The position numbers and the translations under genes are program-made. The notes under the pieces were generated by a model. That model was not told the DNA's origin, ran no database searches, and saw nothing but the letters and a program-made list of their open reading frames with translations. This document shows positions 41,139 to 50,193 of a stretch of DNA of 64,000 bases, in pieces; the stretch's first letter is position 1, and every line of letters starts with the position of its first letter. Source of the stretch: SIG622 sp045652245 (GTDB taxonomy: Bacteria > Bacillota > Clostridia > Oscillospirales > CAG-382); contig JAZRTY010000046.1 in assembly GCA_045652245.1 (NCBI GenBank), positions 4,910 through 68,909 on the forward strand, written 5' to 3'.

Positions 41139-41336
41139 ATGAAAATCCGTTACAACGAAGACAAAGCAATTGTTGAAACAGTAAAGGCAGGTCTTCGCGA
41201 AAAGGGTGGTTACTGCCCTTGTGTATTAGAAAAAAACGAGGACACAAAGTGTATGTGCAAGCAATTCCGTGAGCAGATTGCCGACCCTGATTTTGAAGGC
41301 TACTGCCATTGTATGCTCTATTACAAGGAAAAGTAA
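41139..41336 (+). CDS. Ferredoxin-thioredoxin reductase catalytic-subunit-like protein
   Basis: A 65-residue protein with six Cys in the FTR pattern: GGYCPCVLEKNEDTKCMCKQF then YCHCMLYY. The CPC...CxC...CHC arrangement holds a 4Fe-4S cluster next to a redox disulphide and reduces thioredoxin with electrons from ferredoxin, one at a time. The plant/cyanobacterial catalytic subunit is ~115 residues; this is the minimal core. GAGG lies before the ATG. The thioredoxin gene 24 bases downstream makes a direct partnership likely. Confidence 0.9.
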   Translation: MKIRYNEDKAIVETVKAGLREKGGYCPCVLEKNEDTKCMCKQFREQIADPDFEGYCHCMLYYKEK

Positions 41337-41359
41337 TTCATTAAACAAAGGAGTTTGAG

Positions 41360-41665
41360 ATGATAAATTTAACAAATGATAATTTTGATACATTTCTGAA
41401 GGAATCTGACAAGCCTGTCATTGTTGATTTCTGGGCATCCTGGTGTGGTCCCTGCAAAATGATGGCACCCATTCTCGAAGAAATATCCGAAAGCAGAAGC
41501 GACATAATAATTACAAAGGTAAATGTTGACGAAGCTCCCGAGCTTGCCGCAAAGTTTGGTATTGTAAGCATTCCGTGTTTCATTCTTTTTGAAAACGGTG
41601 AGCCTACTAAAAAAACACTCGGTTATATGCCGGGGCAAGAGCTTCTTTCTGAATTGGGACTTTAA
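41360..41665 (+). CDS. trxA: Thioredoxin
   Basis: A 101-residue thioredoxin with the active site FWASWCGPCKMMAPIL and the cis-Pro loop FGIVSIPCFILFENGEPTKKTLGYMPGQEL (note the Cys after the cis-Pro, VSIPCF, in place of the usual Thr). ATG follows AAAGGAG. Last gene of the operon; reduced by the FTR-like protein upstream in the proposed scheme. Confidence 0.96.
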   Translation: MINLTNDNFDTFLKESDKPVIVDFWASWCGPCKMMAPILEEISESRSDIIITKVNVDEAPELAAKFGIVSIPCFILFENGEPTKKTLGYMPGQELLSELGL

Positions 41666-41672
41666 ATTCAAC

Positions 41673-41707
41673 AAAAAAGAGCAGTACGAAATGTACTGCT
41701 CTTTTTT
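41673..41707 (+). terminator. Intrinsic terminator of the redox operon
   Basis: AAAAGAGCAGTAC - GAAAT - GTACTGCTCTTTT with a run of T after it. Confidence 0.92.
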
Positions 41708-41708
41708 G

Positions 41709-41748
41709 TATATCAAAACTCCCCTGCCTTTTCAGGCAGAGGAGTTTT
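41709..41748 (-). terminator. Intrinsic terminator of the pyruvate:ferredoxin oxidoreductase gene
   Basis: AAAACTCCTCTGCC and GGCAGGGGAGTTTT pair over TGAAAA on the minus strand, 17 bases after the stop codon. Confidence 0.85.
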
Positions 41749-41764
41749 ATTGTAACTAATATTA

Positions 41765-44700
41765 TTAGTTGTAAAGCTCTGCGAGTTTTACGAGATGTTC
41801 GTATTTCTCTTTAGCCTTTGTTTCAGCCTTAGCAAAGAGTTCTTCTGCTCTTTCCGGGAATGCCTGTGCAAGACGAGCATAACGTGTTTCAGACTTAATA
41901 AAGTCGATATAGCTTGCTGTGGGCTCCTTGGAGTCGATTGTAAGAGGATTCTTACCTTCAGCCTTAAGTGCAGGATTGTATCTGAACATCTGCCAGTAAC
42001 CTGCCTCAACTGCCTTCTTCATTTCAGCCTGACAGTTAGTCATACCACCCTTAACGCCGTGCATTTCACAAGGTGCGTAGCCGATGATGATTGAAGGACC
42101 GTTATAAGCTTCAGCTTCCTTGATTGCCTTGATTGTCTGATTCATATCAGCACCCATAGCAATCTGAGCTACGTATACATAACCATAGGACATAGCAATT
42201 TGAGCAAGGTCCTTCTTGCCTATTGCCTTACCGGCTGCTGCGAACTGTGCAACCTGACCGATGTTGGAAGCCTTAGAAGCCTGTCCACCTGTATTTGAGT
42301 AAACTTCGGTATCAAATACCATAATGTTTACATCTTCACCTGTAGCGATTACGTGGTCAAGACCACCGAAGCCGATATCATATGCCCAACCGTCACCACC
42401 GAAGATCCATACGGACTTCTTAGCAAGGTAATCCTTTTCTGCAAGGATTGCAGGAGCTGTAGGACAACCTGCTTTTGCTGCCTTTTCAAGTTCAGCTATA
42501 AGTGCCTTAGTTGCAGCTTCGTTTGCATTGCAGTCATCCTTTGTTGCAAAGTAGCCTTCTGCTGCTGCCTTAAATTCTGCTGATGCCTTATCAGATTCTG
42601 CCATCTGTGCTACTTTTGCCATAAGCTTTTCTCTGATTGTCTTCTGACCAAGGTGAATACCAAGACCGTGTTCAGCGTTATCTTCAAATAGTGAGTTAGC
42701 CCAAGCAGGACCCTTACCGGTATCTCTGTTTACTGTGTAAGGAGTTGCAGGAGCACTACCACCCCAGATTGAAGAACAACCTGTAGCATTTGAGATATAC
42801 ATCTTTTCACCGAAGAGCTGAGTGATGAGTCTTGCGTAAGATGTTTCAGCACAACCTGCACATGAACCTGAGAATTCGAGGAGAGGCTGGTTGAACTGGC
42901 TATCCTTGAGTGCCGGGAAGTTTGTTTCTTTTCTTGTAACCTTTGCTACTGTATAATCAAATGCTGCCTGCTGTGCAAGCTGTGTTTCCTGAGGAACCAT
43001 ACGGAGAGCTCTCTTTTCGGGCTTTGTAGGACAAACGCCAACGCAGACACCACAACCCATACAGTCAAGAGGAGATACAGACATTGTAAACTTGAAGTTT
43101 TCAACGCCCTTACCGATTGTCTTGGCAGCGTACTTTGTCTGTTCGGGAGCCGCTGCTGCTTCCTTTTCATCGAGAAGGAACGGTCTTATTGTTGCATGAG
43201 GACATACATAAGAACACTGGTTACACTGGATACAGTTTTCAGGAATCCACTCGGGAACCATAACTGCAACGCCTCTCTTTTCGTATGCCGAAGCACCCTG
43301 AGGAAGTGTACCGTCAACGTGGTCCATAAATGCAGAAACAGGAAGGCTGTCACCCTGCATATTTGATACGGGGATAACGATTTCATTAACGAACTTAACA
43401 AGCTCGGGTCTGTCACCTTCAACCTTTTCTGCACCGTCTGCAACTTCAATTGTCTTCCATGAAGCAGGAACATCAATCTTTACGATTGCATCCTTACCGG
43501 CATCAATAGCCTTGTAGTTCATTTCAACTACTGCTTCACCCTTCTTAAGGTAAGACTTCTTAGCTGCTGCCTTCATATAGTCGATAGCTTCTTCGATAGG
43601 CATAATGTTTGCAAGTGCGAAGAATGCAGACTGAAGAATTGTATTTGTTCTCTTGCCCATTCCAATCTCAACTGCCTTATCGATAGCGTTGATAATATAG
43701 AATTTAACATCGTTTTCAGCGATATACTTCTTAACTCTTGCAGGCAAGTGTGTTTCAACCTCTTCAGGTGTCCACTGACAGTTGAGAAGGAATGTACCAC
43801 CTTTCTTTACATCGTTTACGATGTTGAAGCCCTTAAGGATGTATGACGGGTTGTGACAAGCAACAAAGTCTGCCTTTGTTACATAGTAAGAAGACTTAAT
43901 AGCCTTATCACCGAAACGGAGGTGAGAAATTGTAACACCACCGGTCTTCTTTGAGTCATACTGGAAGTATGCCTGAATGAATTTATCTGTGTGGTCACCG
44001 ATAATCTTGATGGAGTTCTTGTTAGCACCAACTGTACCGTCTCCGCCAAGTCCCCAGAACTTACAAGCAATTGTGCCTGCAGGTGCAGTATCGGGAGCAT
44101 CTGTTTCTTCAAGTGAATGGAAGGTTACGTCATCCACAATACCGATTGTAAAGTTGTTCTTAGGCTCGTCCTTTGCAAGATTTGCAAATGTTGCAAATAC
44201 TGATGCAGGGGGAGTATCCTTAGAACCGAGACCGTATCTACCACCAACGATCTTCTTATCTGTAATACCTGCTGTTGCAAGAGCAGTAACAACATCAAGA
44301 TAAAGAGGTTCGCCGAGTGAACCGGGTTCCTTTGTTCTGTCAAGAACTGCAATCTTCTTAGCTGTTGCAGGGATAGCTTCAATAAGCTTTTCGGAAACGA
44401 AAGGTCTGTAAAGTCTAACTTTAATAAGACCAACCTTTTCGCCCTTTGCGTTAAGGTAATCGATAACTTCTTCAGCAACGTCACAGATAGAGCCCATAGC
44501 GATGATTACTCTTTCAGCGTCCGGTGCACCATAGTAGTTGAAGAGCTTGTAGTTTGTGCCAATCTTAGCATTAACCTTATCCATATATTCTTCAACAATT
44601 GCAGGAAGAGCATCGTAATACTTATTACAAGCTTCTCTGTTCTGGAAGAAGATATCACCGTTCTGTGCAGAACCACGAAGAACAGGATGTTCAGGGTTGA

Positions 44701-45322
44701 GTGCTCTGCTTCTGAATGCAGCAATTGCATCCTTGTCTATCATTTCAGAAAGTTCGTTGTAATCCCAAACTTCGATTTTCTGAATTTCATGAGAAGTTCT
44801 GAAGCCATCGAAGAAGTTAAGGAACGGAACTCTGCCCTTGATTGTTGCAAGGTGTGCTACAGCACCGAGGTCCATAACCTCCTGGGGATTTGATTCAGCG
44901 AGCATTGCGTAACCTGTCTGACGGCAAGCATATACGTCGGAATGGTCACCGAAGATGTTAAGAGCGTGAGAAGCTACACAACGAGCTGAAACATGAATTA
45001 CGTTAGGCAGTAATTCACCTGCTATCTTATACATGTTAGGAATCATAAGAAGAAGACCCTGAGAAGCTGTATAAGTTGTTGTAAGTGCACCTGCAGCAAG
45101 AGAGCCGTGTACTGTACCTGCAGCACCTGCTTCGGACTGCATTTCCATAACCTTTACTTTCTCACCGAAGATGTTTTCAAGGCCTGTTGCTGACCAAGAG
45201 TCAGTAAGCTCAGCCATTACGCTGGAAGGGGTAATGGGGTAAATTGCTGCTACTTCTGTAAACGCATAGGATACGTGCGCCGCAGCTGTGTTACCATCCA
45301 TTGATAGTTTTTTTCTGGACAT
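41765..45322 (-). CDS. nifJ: Pyruvate:ferredoxin (flavodoxin) oxidoreductase
   Basis: Converts pyruvate and CoA to acetyl-CoA and CO2, reducing ferredoxin. The 1185 residues give the single-chain homodimeric form. Domains: AAAHVSYAFTEVAAIYPITPSSVMAELTDSW (N-terminal thiamine-type domain), CoA-binding and gamma domains, two ferredoxin clusters CIQCNQCSYVCPHATIRP and CMGCGVCVGVCPT (~690, ~750), and the C-terminal thiamine diphosphate site GCSSIWGGSAPATPYTVN and FGGDGWAYDIGFGGLDHV, with a fourth Cys (SGSCAGCAETSYARL). Ribosome site AGGAGG. It has its own strong promoter and terminator. Confidence 0.97.
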   Translation of the reverse strand: MSRKKLSMDGNTAAAHVSYAFTEVAAIYPITPSSVMAELTDSWSATGLENIFGEKVKVMEMQSEAGAAGTVHGSLAAGALTTTYTASQGLLLMIPNMYKIAGELLPNVIHVSARCVASHALNIFGDHSDVYACRQTGYAMLAESNPQEVMDLGAVAHLATIKGRVPFLNFFDGFRTSHEIQKIEVWDYNELSEMIDKDAIAAFRSRALNPEHPVLRGSAQNGDIFFQNREACNKYYDALPAIVEEYMDKVNAKIGTNYKLFNYYGAPDAERVIIAMGSICDVAEEVIDYLNAKGEKVGLIKVRLYRPFVSEKLIEAIPATAKKIAVLDRTKEPGSLGEPLYLDVVTALATAGITDKKIVGGRYGLGSKDTPPASVFATFANLAKDEPKNNFTIGIVDDVTFHSLEETDAPDTAPAGTIACKFWGLGGDGTVGANKNSIKIIGDHTDKFIQAYFQYDSKKTGGVTISHLRFGDKAIKSSYYVTKADFVACHNPSYILKGFNIVNDVKKGGTFLLNCQWTPEEVETHLPARVKKYIAENDVKFYIINAIDKAVEIGMGKRTNTILQSAFFALANIMPIEEAIDYMKAAAKKSYLKKGEAVVEMNYKAIDAGKDAIVKIDVPASWKTIEVADGAEKVEGDRPELVKFVNEIVIPVSNMQGDSLPVSAFMDHVDGTLPQGASAYEKRGVAVMVPEWIPENCIQCNQCSYVCPHATIRPFLLDEKEAAAAPEQTKYAAKTIGKGVENFKFTMSVSPLDCMGCGVCVGVCPTKPEKRALRMVPQETQLAQQAAFDYTVAKVTRKETNFPALKDSQFNQPLLEFSGSCAGCAETSYARLITQLFGEKMYISNATGCSSIWGGSAPATPYTVNRDTGKGPAWANSLFEDNAEHGLGIHLGQKTIREKLMAKVAQMAESDKASAEFKAAAEGYFATKDDCNANEAATKALIAELEKAAKAGCPTAPAILAEKDYLAKKSVWIFGGDGWAYDIGFGGLDHVIATGEDVNIMVFDTEVYSNTGGQASKASNIGQVAQFAAAGKAIGKKDLAQIAMSYGYVYVAQIAMGADMNQTIKAIKEAEAYNGPSIIIGYAPCEMHGVKGGMTNCQAEMKKAVEAGYWQMFRYNPALKAEGKNPLTIDSKEPTASYIDFIKSETRYARLAQAFPERAEELFAKAETKAKEKYEHLVKLAELYN

Positions 45323-45361
45323 TTTTTATTTCCTCCTAATTTATAATCTTTACATCTTAAT

Positions 45362-45390
45362 ATTATATCACAATTTTTTCGTGTTGTAAA
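45362..45390 (-). promoter_or_regulatory. Promoter of the PFOR gene
   Basis: TTTACA (45390-45385), 17 bases, TATAAT (45367-45362) on the minus strand, about 40 bases before the start codon. Confidence 0.78.
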
Positions 45391-45489
45391 CAGTAAAATG
45401 CAATTTTTTTAGAATTTTTTTCGATTTTTTGCGAATTTTTTTATTTTTCTCGTCTCTTGTTGAAAGAATGCAACCGCGAACACTTCCGA

Positions 45490-45530
45490 TAATCAAAAGA
45501 GCCGTCACAAACATCGTGACAGCCCTTTTC
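45490..45530 (-). terminator. Intrinsic terminator of clpX
   Basis: AAAAGGGCTGTCAC and GTGACGGCTCTTTT pair on the minus strand (two G-U/mismatch positions) and a short T run follows. The rest of 45323-45533 is AT-rich with the PFOR promoter. Confidence 0.75.
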
Positions 45531-45533
45531 CTT

Positions 45534-46793
45534 TCATGCAGTTTTCTCAATTACAGGGTCGCTCTTTTTCTCGACAACCTCTTTTGTTATTATTACCTTC
45601 GAAGCATTTTCGACAGAAGGAACCTCATACATAATTTCATTCATAATTTCTTCTGTTATTGCCCGAAGTCCTCTTGCGCCGGTCTTTCTTTCATATGCAA
45701 GAGCTGCTATTGCGGCAAGTGCATCTTCGGTAAATTCAAGCTGTGCTCCGTCCATTTCAAAAAGCTTTTTATACTGCTTTACAAGTGAATTCTTGGGCTC
45801 TGATAGTATTCTTGAAAGTGCTTCCTTATCAAGAGGTTCAAGAGCAGTAATTACAGGTATTCTTCCGACAAGCTCGGGGATAAGTCCGAATTTTACAAGG
45901 TCATGCGCCTGTAATTTCTTCAGAATTTCCCCTTTTCCCTTTTCTTCCTTGCCCATAACCTGCGCTCCGAAGCCTATCCCCTGCTTTCCGAGTCTTTCGG
46001 TTATAAGTGCTTCTATTCCGTCGAACGCACCACCACATATAAAGAGTATATTTGAAGTATCAATCTGAATAAACTCCTGATTCGGATGCTTTCTTCCACC
46101 CTGCGGCGGAACATTCGCAACAGTTCCTTCAAGAATTTTCAGAAGTGCCTGCTGCACACCCTCTCCGGACACATCACGGGTTATTGAACGGCTTTCACTT
46201 CTTCTGGAAATTTTATCTATTTCATCTATATAGATAATTCCCTTCTGAGCCTTCTCAATATCAAAATCTGCAGCTTGTATGAGACGAAGAAGAATATTCT
46301 CAACATCCTCACCTACATAACCGGCTTCTGTAAGAGTCGTTGCATCTGCAATCGCAAACGGCACCTTGAGCATCTTTGCAAGACTTTGCGCAAGAAAGGT
46401 TTTTCCAACACCGGTAGGTCCTAAAAGAAGCACATTACTCTTCTGAATTTCAACTTCATCCTCGGCATCTTTATTCTTAACCTGTTTTGAAAGAAGTCTT
46501 TTATAGTGGTTATATACTGCGACTGCTAAAGCTTTCTTTGCGTTTTCCTGGCCTATAACATATTTATCAAGATATTCCTTCATAAATACGGGCTTTGGTA
46601 AGGTATCATAGGAAAGCTCCTGTACATCACCTTGTGCCGGATTCTCAGCCTTATATTTTTCAAGGATATCACAACAAAGCTCAACACAGTCCTGACAGAT
46701 ATTCACACCGCTTGGACCGTAAATTAAGTTATTCACTTCACTCTCACTCTTTCCGCAGAAAGAGCAAATGTTGTTTGTGGGTTTATTTGGCAT
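45534..46793 (-). CDS. clpX: ATP-dependent Clp protease ATPase subunit ClpX
   Basis: Unfolds substrates and feeds them to ClpP. 419 residues with the N-terminal zinc domain CSFCGKSESEVNNLIYGPSGVNICQDC, Walker A LLLGPTGVGKTFLAQSLA (~115), the pore loop ADATTLTEAGYVGEDVENIL, Walker B GIIYIDEIDKIS and the IGF-like loop GKQGIGFGAQVMG (ClpP docking). The start is the ATG after GGAG, four codons inside a longer frame. It is 15 bases downstream of clpP. Confidence 0.97.
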   Translation of the reverse strand: MPNKPTNNICSFCGKSESEVNNLIYGPSGVNICQDCVELCCDILEKYKAENPAQGDVQELSYDTLPKPVFMKEYLDKYVIGQENAKKALAVAVYNHYKRLLSKQVKNKDAEDEVEIQKSNVLLLGPTGVGKTFLAQSLAKMLKVPFAIADATTLTEAGYVGEDVENILLRLIQAADFDIEKAQKGIIYIDEIDKISRRSESRSITRDVSGEGVQQALLKILEGTVANVPPQGGRKHPNQEFIQIDTSNILFICGGAFDGIEALITERLGKQGIGFGAQVMGKEEKGKGEILKKLQAHDLVKFGLIPELVGRIPVITALEPLDKEALSRILSEPKNSLVKQYKKLFEMDGAQLEFTEDALAAIAALAYERKTGARGLRAITEEIMNEIMYEVPSVENASKVIITKEVVEKKSDPVIEKTA

Positions 46794-46807
46794 ATTTTTC
46801 TCCAAGG

Positions 46808-47392
46808 TTATATTCTTTTTTCAACAATTCTGTCGATAAGTCCGTATTCAAGTGCCTGTTGCGCAGTCAGGAAATTGTCCCTGTCTGTATCCATAACTAC
46901 CTGTTCATAGCTTTTACCGGTCTGCTGTGATAGAATTCTGTTCATCTTCTCTTTAATTCTCAAAATGTGTTCTGCGTGGATTTGAATATCAGAAGCCTGT
47001 CCCTTCATTCCACCGAGGGGCTGATGAATCATAATTTCGCTGTTCGGAAGTGCAAATCTCTTTCCCTTAGCACCCGATGAGAGCAAAAATGCACCCATAC
47101 TTGCCGCCATTCCGATACAGATTGTAGATACATCACACTTGATATAGTTCATAGTATCATAAATTGCCATACCTGCGCTGATTGAACCGCCGGGACTGTT
47201 GATATAAAGGCAAATATCCTTGTCGGGATCCTTTGATTCAAGATAAAGCAGCTGTGCTACAACAAGTGATGCTGTTGTATCATTAACTTCATCTGCTAAA
47301 AAGATAATTCTGTCATTTAAAAGTCTTGAGTAGATGTCATATGAACGTTCTCCTCTGCCTTCCTGCTCTACTACCATTGGTACAAGTGCCAT
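46808..47392 (-). CDS. clpP: ATP-dependent Clp protease proteolytic subunit ClpP
   Basis: A 194-residue serine protease. Catalytic Ser in GMAASMGAFLLSSG (~98), His in NSEIMIHQPLGGMKGQ (~123), Asp in VVMDTDRDNFLTAQQALEYGLID (~170). The N-terminus VEQEGRGERSYDIYSRLLNDRIIFL is standard. ATG follows AAGGATG. Part of the tig-clpP-clpX unit. Confidence 0.97.
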   Translation of the reverse strand: MALVPMVVEQEGRGERSYDIYSRLLNDRIIFLADEVNDTTASLVVAQLLYLESKDPDKDICLYINSPGGSISAGMAIYDTMNYIKCDVSTICIGMAASMGAFLLSSGAKGKRFALPNSEIMIHQPLGGMKGQASDIQIHAEHILRIKEKMNRILSQQTGKSYEQVVMDTDRDNFLTAQQALEYGLIDRIVEKRI

Positions 47393-47470
47393 AATAATTC
47401 ATCCTTTCTCATTTTTAGTGTTTATTTTTTCATCTTTGACATTATTTGCGCCCCCCATTAAGGCACAAAT

Positions 47471-47502
47471 CCACTGTTGCCGAATAATTGTCGCAACAGT
47501 GG
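47471..47502. other. Perfect stem-loop between tig and clpP
   Basis: CCACTGTTGC and GCAACAGTGG form a 10-bp perfect stem over a 12-base loop. There is no T run, so it may be an mRNA processing or stability element between tig and clpP rather than a terminator. Confidence 0.5.
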
Positions 47503-47529
47503 AATATTTGTTACTTTTGTTCCCCTAAA

Positions 47530-49020
47530 TTATTCGGCGTCCTTCTTTGTTGTTTTCTTTGCCGCCTTTGCTTTGGGTTCAGCCTTTGCCTTGGGTTCTG
47601 CTTTTACATCAGCTTCAGTTTCTTCTTTCTTCTTTCTGGGTGCTCTCTTTTTGGGAGCAGGCTTTTCTTCTGCTTCAGCTGCTGTCTGTGCTGCAATCTT
47701 TGCTGCTTCCTCTTCCTGAAGCTCCTTTGCAGTAACTGTTCTTTCAGTTACCTTTGCGCTGTTCTTTACGATATCAAATGCCTTGATTGAGCATACCTCT
47801 TCTTCAAGGTTTTCAGCCGGCAAGCTCTTCTTAACCTCATCAACCTTCATATTGTATGCAGTTGCAATTTCTTCGTATCTCTTTTCAACATCTGCTTCTT
47901 CAGCCTTAATGTTTTCAGCCTTGATAATTTCTTCAAGAGCAAGATTCTTCTTAACGTTTACTTCTGCTACCGGCTTGTACTGTTCCTTAACTGACTCAAG
48001 TGTCATACCTGTATACTTGAGAAGCATATCAAGGCTAAGTCCCTGCTGACGCATATTAAGGTCATACTCACGAACAAGAAGCTCAACTTCCTTATCAAAC
48101 ATAACAGAGGGAATTTCTGCTTCAACAACCCCTGCAAGTGCTTCTGAAAGGTCTGAAGAGAGCTTTCTGTCAGCTTCATCAGCATTTCTCTTTTCCATTT
48201 TTGCCTTGATATCTGCTTTATATTCAGCAAGAGTATCAAATTCTGAAGCATCCTTCGCAAATTCATCATCAAGCTCGGGAAGCTCCTCCTTTTCAATCTT
48301 GTGAAGCACTACCTTGAATGTAGCGTCCTTACCCTTGAGCTCTTCTGCGTGATATTCTTCCGGGAACTTAACATTTACTTCGAACACATCATCAATTTTC
48401 TTTCCGATAATCTGATCTTCAAAGCCGGGAATAAAAGCACCTGAACCGATTGTAAGCTTGTGACCTTCTGCCTTACCACCGTCAAAAGGAATACCATCTA
48501 CAAAGCCCTCGTAGTCGATAGTTGTAATATCACCATTTTCAACAGCTCTGTCTGTAACTTCAATTGTTCTTGCATATCTCTTCTGAACAGCAGAAAGCTC
48601 TGCTTCAACATCAGCATCCTCAACAGCGACTACTGTCTTTGTAGCCTCAAGTCCCTTGTAAGCGCCAAGCTTTACATCAGGTCTTCTTGTAAATGTAACC
48701 TTAACTTCAATTCCGCCCTCTGCTTCAAAGTTCACATCTGTAATCTCGGGTGTTGCAACAGGCTTGAAGCCACACTCTGCTATTGCAGCATCAGCCTCAG
48801 CGGGTGCTATTGCATTAAGAGCAGATTCAAAGAATACCTGCTTTCCATAGTACTTTTCAATAAGCGCTTTCGGTGCTTTTCCTTTTCTGAAGCCGGGAAG
48901 CTGAATTCTCTTTACTTCCTTTTTGTAAGCATCATTAACTGCCTTATCGAATTTTTCCTTTTCGATAAAAATTGTTACCTCAACAGTATTTTTTGCTGTT
49001 TCCTGTGTGTTCTTTAGCAT
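47530..49020 (-). CDS. tig: Trigger factor (ribosome-bound chaperone) with an Ala/Lys-rich tail
   Basis: Cotranslational chaperone with three domains: the ribosome-binding TF signature LPGFRKGKAPKALIEKYYG (residues ~38-58), the peptidyl-prolyl isomerase domain with ITTIDYEGFVDGIPFDGGKAEGHKLTIGSGAFIPGFEDQIIG (~160-200, pieces), and the helical C-domain (~270-420). A low-complexity tail of about 60 residues (KPAPKKRAPRKKKEETEAD...) rich in Ala, Lys and Glu follows, making 496 residues against the usual ~430. ATG after GGAGG. Upstream promoter at 49112-49085. Confidence 0.96.
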   Translation of the reverse strand: MLKNTQETAKNTVEVTIFIEKEKFDKAVNDAYKKEVKRIQLPGFRKGKAPKALIEKYYGKQVFFESALNAIAPAEADAAIAECGFKPVATPEITDVNFEAEGGIEVKVTFTRRPDVKLGAYKGLEATKTVVAVEDADVEAELSAVQKRYARTIEVTDRAVENGDITTIDYEGFVDGIPFDGGKAEGHKLTIGSGAFIPGFEDQIIGKKIDDVFEVNVKFPEEYHAEELKGKDATFKVVLHKIEKEELPELDDEFAKDASEFDTLAEYKADIKAKMEKRNADEADRKLSSDLSEALAGVVEAEIPSVMFDKEVELLVREYDLNMRQQGLSLDMLLKYTGMTLESVKEQYKPVAEVNVKKNLALEEIIKAENIKAEEADVEKRYEEIATAYNMKVDEVKKSLPAENLEEEVCSIKAFDIVKNSAKVTERTVTAKELQEEEAAKIAAQTAAEAEEKPAPKKRAPRKKKEETEADVKAEPKAKAEPKAKAAKKTTKKDAE

Positions 49021-49084
49021 TTTTATTCCTCCGTATGTATCTGCTTTACAGATACAAAAAATATTATACTAATTTATCTATTCT

Positions 49085-49112
49085 ATTTTACTCTTTTTTT
49101 TAAATATGTCAA
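49085..49112 (-). promoter_or_regulatory. Promoter of the tig-clpP-clpX unit
   Basis: TTGACA (49112-49107), 16 bases, TAAAAT (49090-49085) on the minus strand; a second TATAAT lies 30 bases further on near 49062. Confidence 0.6.
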
Positions 49113-49155
49113 GAGGTTTTACAATAAATCGTCAACTTGTACAAGCTTTTCCCCC

Positions 49156-49860
49156 TCAGACAATTCTCATTGGTTGAAAATGCAGATAGTCGCAGGAGAC
49201 AAGCTGTAGATTTATGCCGATAAAGCTTGTGTCAAGCATTTCTTTGCGTACTCCGTGCAGATGTCCGTAGAATACTGTCGAAATTTCGTGCCGGTAAAGG
49301 ACATTCATAATATCCTCATTCATAAATGAGCCGAAAATCGGTGGATAGTGCAAGAATACAATTATCTCAGCATCGCTGTATTCCTGTCTTAACTTTTCAC
49401 CCTCAAGTAGTGACATTTCAAGTCTTGCAGCTTCCCGCTTTATAATTTTTTCATCCTCTTTTTTAACACCGATTTCATCAATCCAACCACGTGTTCCACA
49501 GATAATTTTCCCATCTGCAAGGTATGCATTATTAAAGAGAAAATTTATTGTCGAAAAGCCATTGTCACTACAAAATTTATTCATTTTTCGCATTGTATCC
49601 CACCAATAATCGTGGTTGCCCTTGCCAATAATTTTTTTGCCCGGCAGCTTATTTATAAAGTCAAGGTCGGGGTGTACCTGTGAAAGTCCCATTGCCCAGG
49701 AAATATCCCCCGGTATTACAACAGTATCCTCGTCTTTAATTGTCGCTGTCCAATTCTCCTTCAACCTTTGCGCGTGGTTTTTCCAACCATCACCAAAAAT
49801 ATCCATCGGCTTATCGGTACTGAAGGAAAGATGTGGGTCTGATATTGTATATAGTGCCAT
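49156..49860 (-). CDS. Calcineurin-like metallophosphoesterase
   Basis: A 234-residue protein. The five metallophosphoesterase blocks are present: ISDPHLS (D-x-H), VIPGDISWAM (GD), IIGKGNHDYWW (GNHD), FLHYPPIFG (H) and VFYGHLHG (GHxH). It presumably hydrolyses a phosphodiester or phosphomonoester of unknown identity. The start is the ATG after GGAACGGAAAG. A single-gene unit upstream of the divergent DUF1540 gene. Confidence 0.88.
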   Translation of the reverse strand: MALYTISDPHLSFSTDKPMDIFGDGWKNHAQRLKENWTATIKDEDTVVIPGDISWAMGLSQVHPDLDFINKLPGKKIIGKGNHDYWWDTMRKMNKFCSDNGFSTINFLFNNAYLADGKIICGTRGWIDEIGVKKEDEKIIKREAARLEMSLLEGEKLRQEYSDAEIIVFLHYPPIFGSFMNEDIMNVLYRHEISTVFYGHLHGVRKEMLDTSFIGINLQLVSCDYLHFQPMRIV

Positions 49861-49987
49861 TTTCTTTCCGTTCCGTTGCATTTTTGCAACAAAGATTTTA
49901 GTTTATGTATAATAAAGTGTTTTGCGTAAAAACTATCATCGTAAAAATTTTTGTGTCGCCCACAAAGGCGGCGGAATGGAGATTTAT

Positions 49988-50191
49988 ATGAATAACGGTT
50001 TCTTTGATTCAAGCTTGTTTTCCAATGTTCCATCTCACATAAGAGGCATTCGGTGTGACGTTAAAAACTGCCTTTATCATGACGGCGACAATTACTGTAC
50101 TGCTACAAGGATAAACATAGGTCCGTCCTTTGCGACCTCTTGTACAGATACTGTATGTGCTACCTTTAAACCTAAATTCAATAAATCATAA
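49988..50191 (+). CDS. DUF1540 small Cys-rich protein
   Basis: A 67-residue protein with RCDVKNCLYHDGDNYCTATRINIG and later SCTDTVCATFKPK: the Cys-rich DUF1540 pattern common in Clostridia, probably binding a metal. The start is the ATG with TGGAG 6 bases upstream; an ATG four codons earlier is also possible. The function is unknown. It is convergent with threonine synthase (2 bases between stops). Confidence 0.78.
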   Translation: MNNGFFDSSLFSNVPSHIRGIRCDVKNCLYHDGDNYCTATRINIGPSFATSCTDTVCATFKPKFNKS

Positions 50192-50193
50192 CC

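Noticed and set aside
43186..44730. Leu/Ser/Gln-rich frames inside the PFOR gene on the same strand
   Set aside because: Frame-shifted shadows of the real gene, without starts or ribosome sites.
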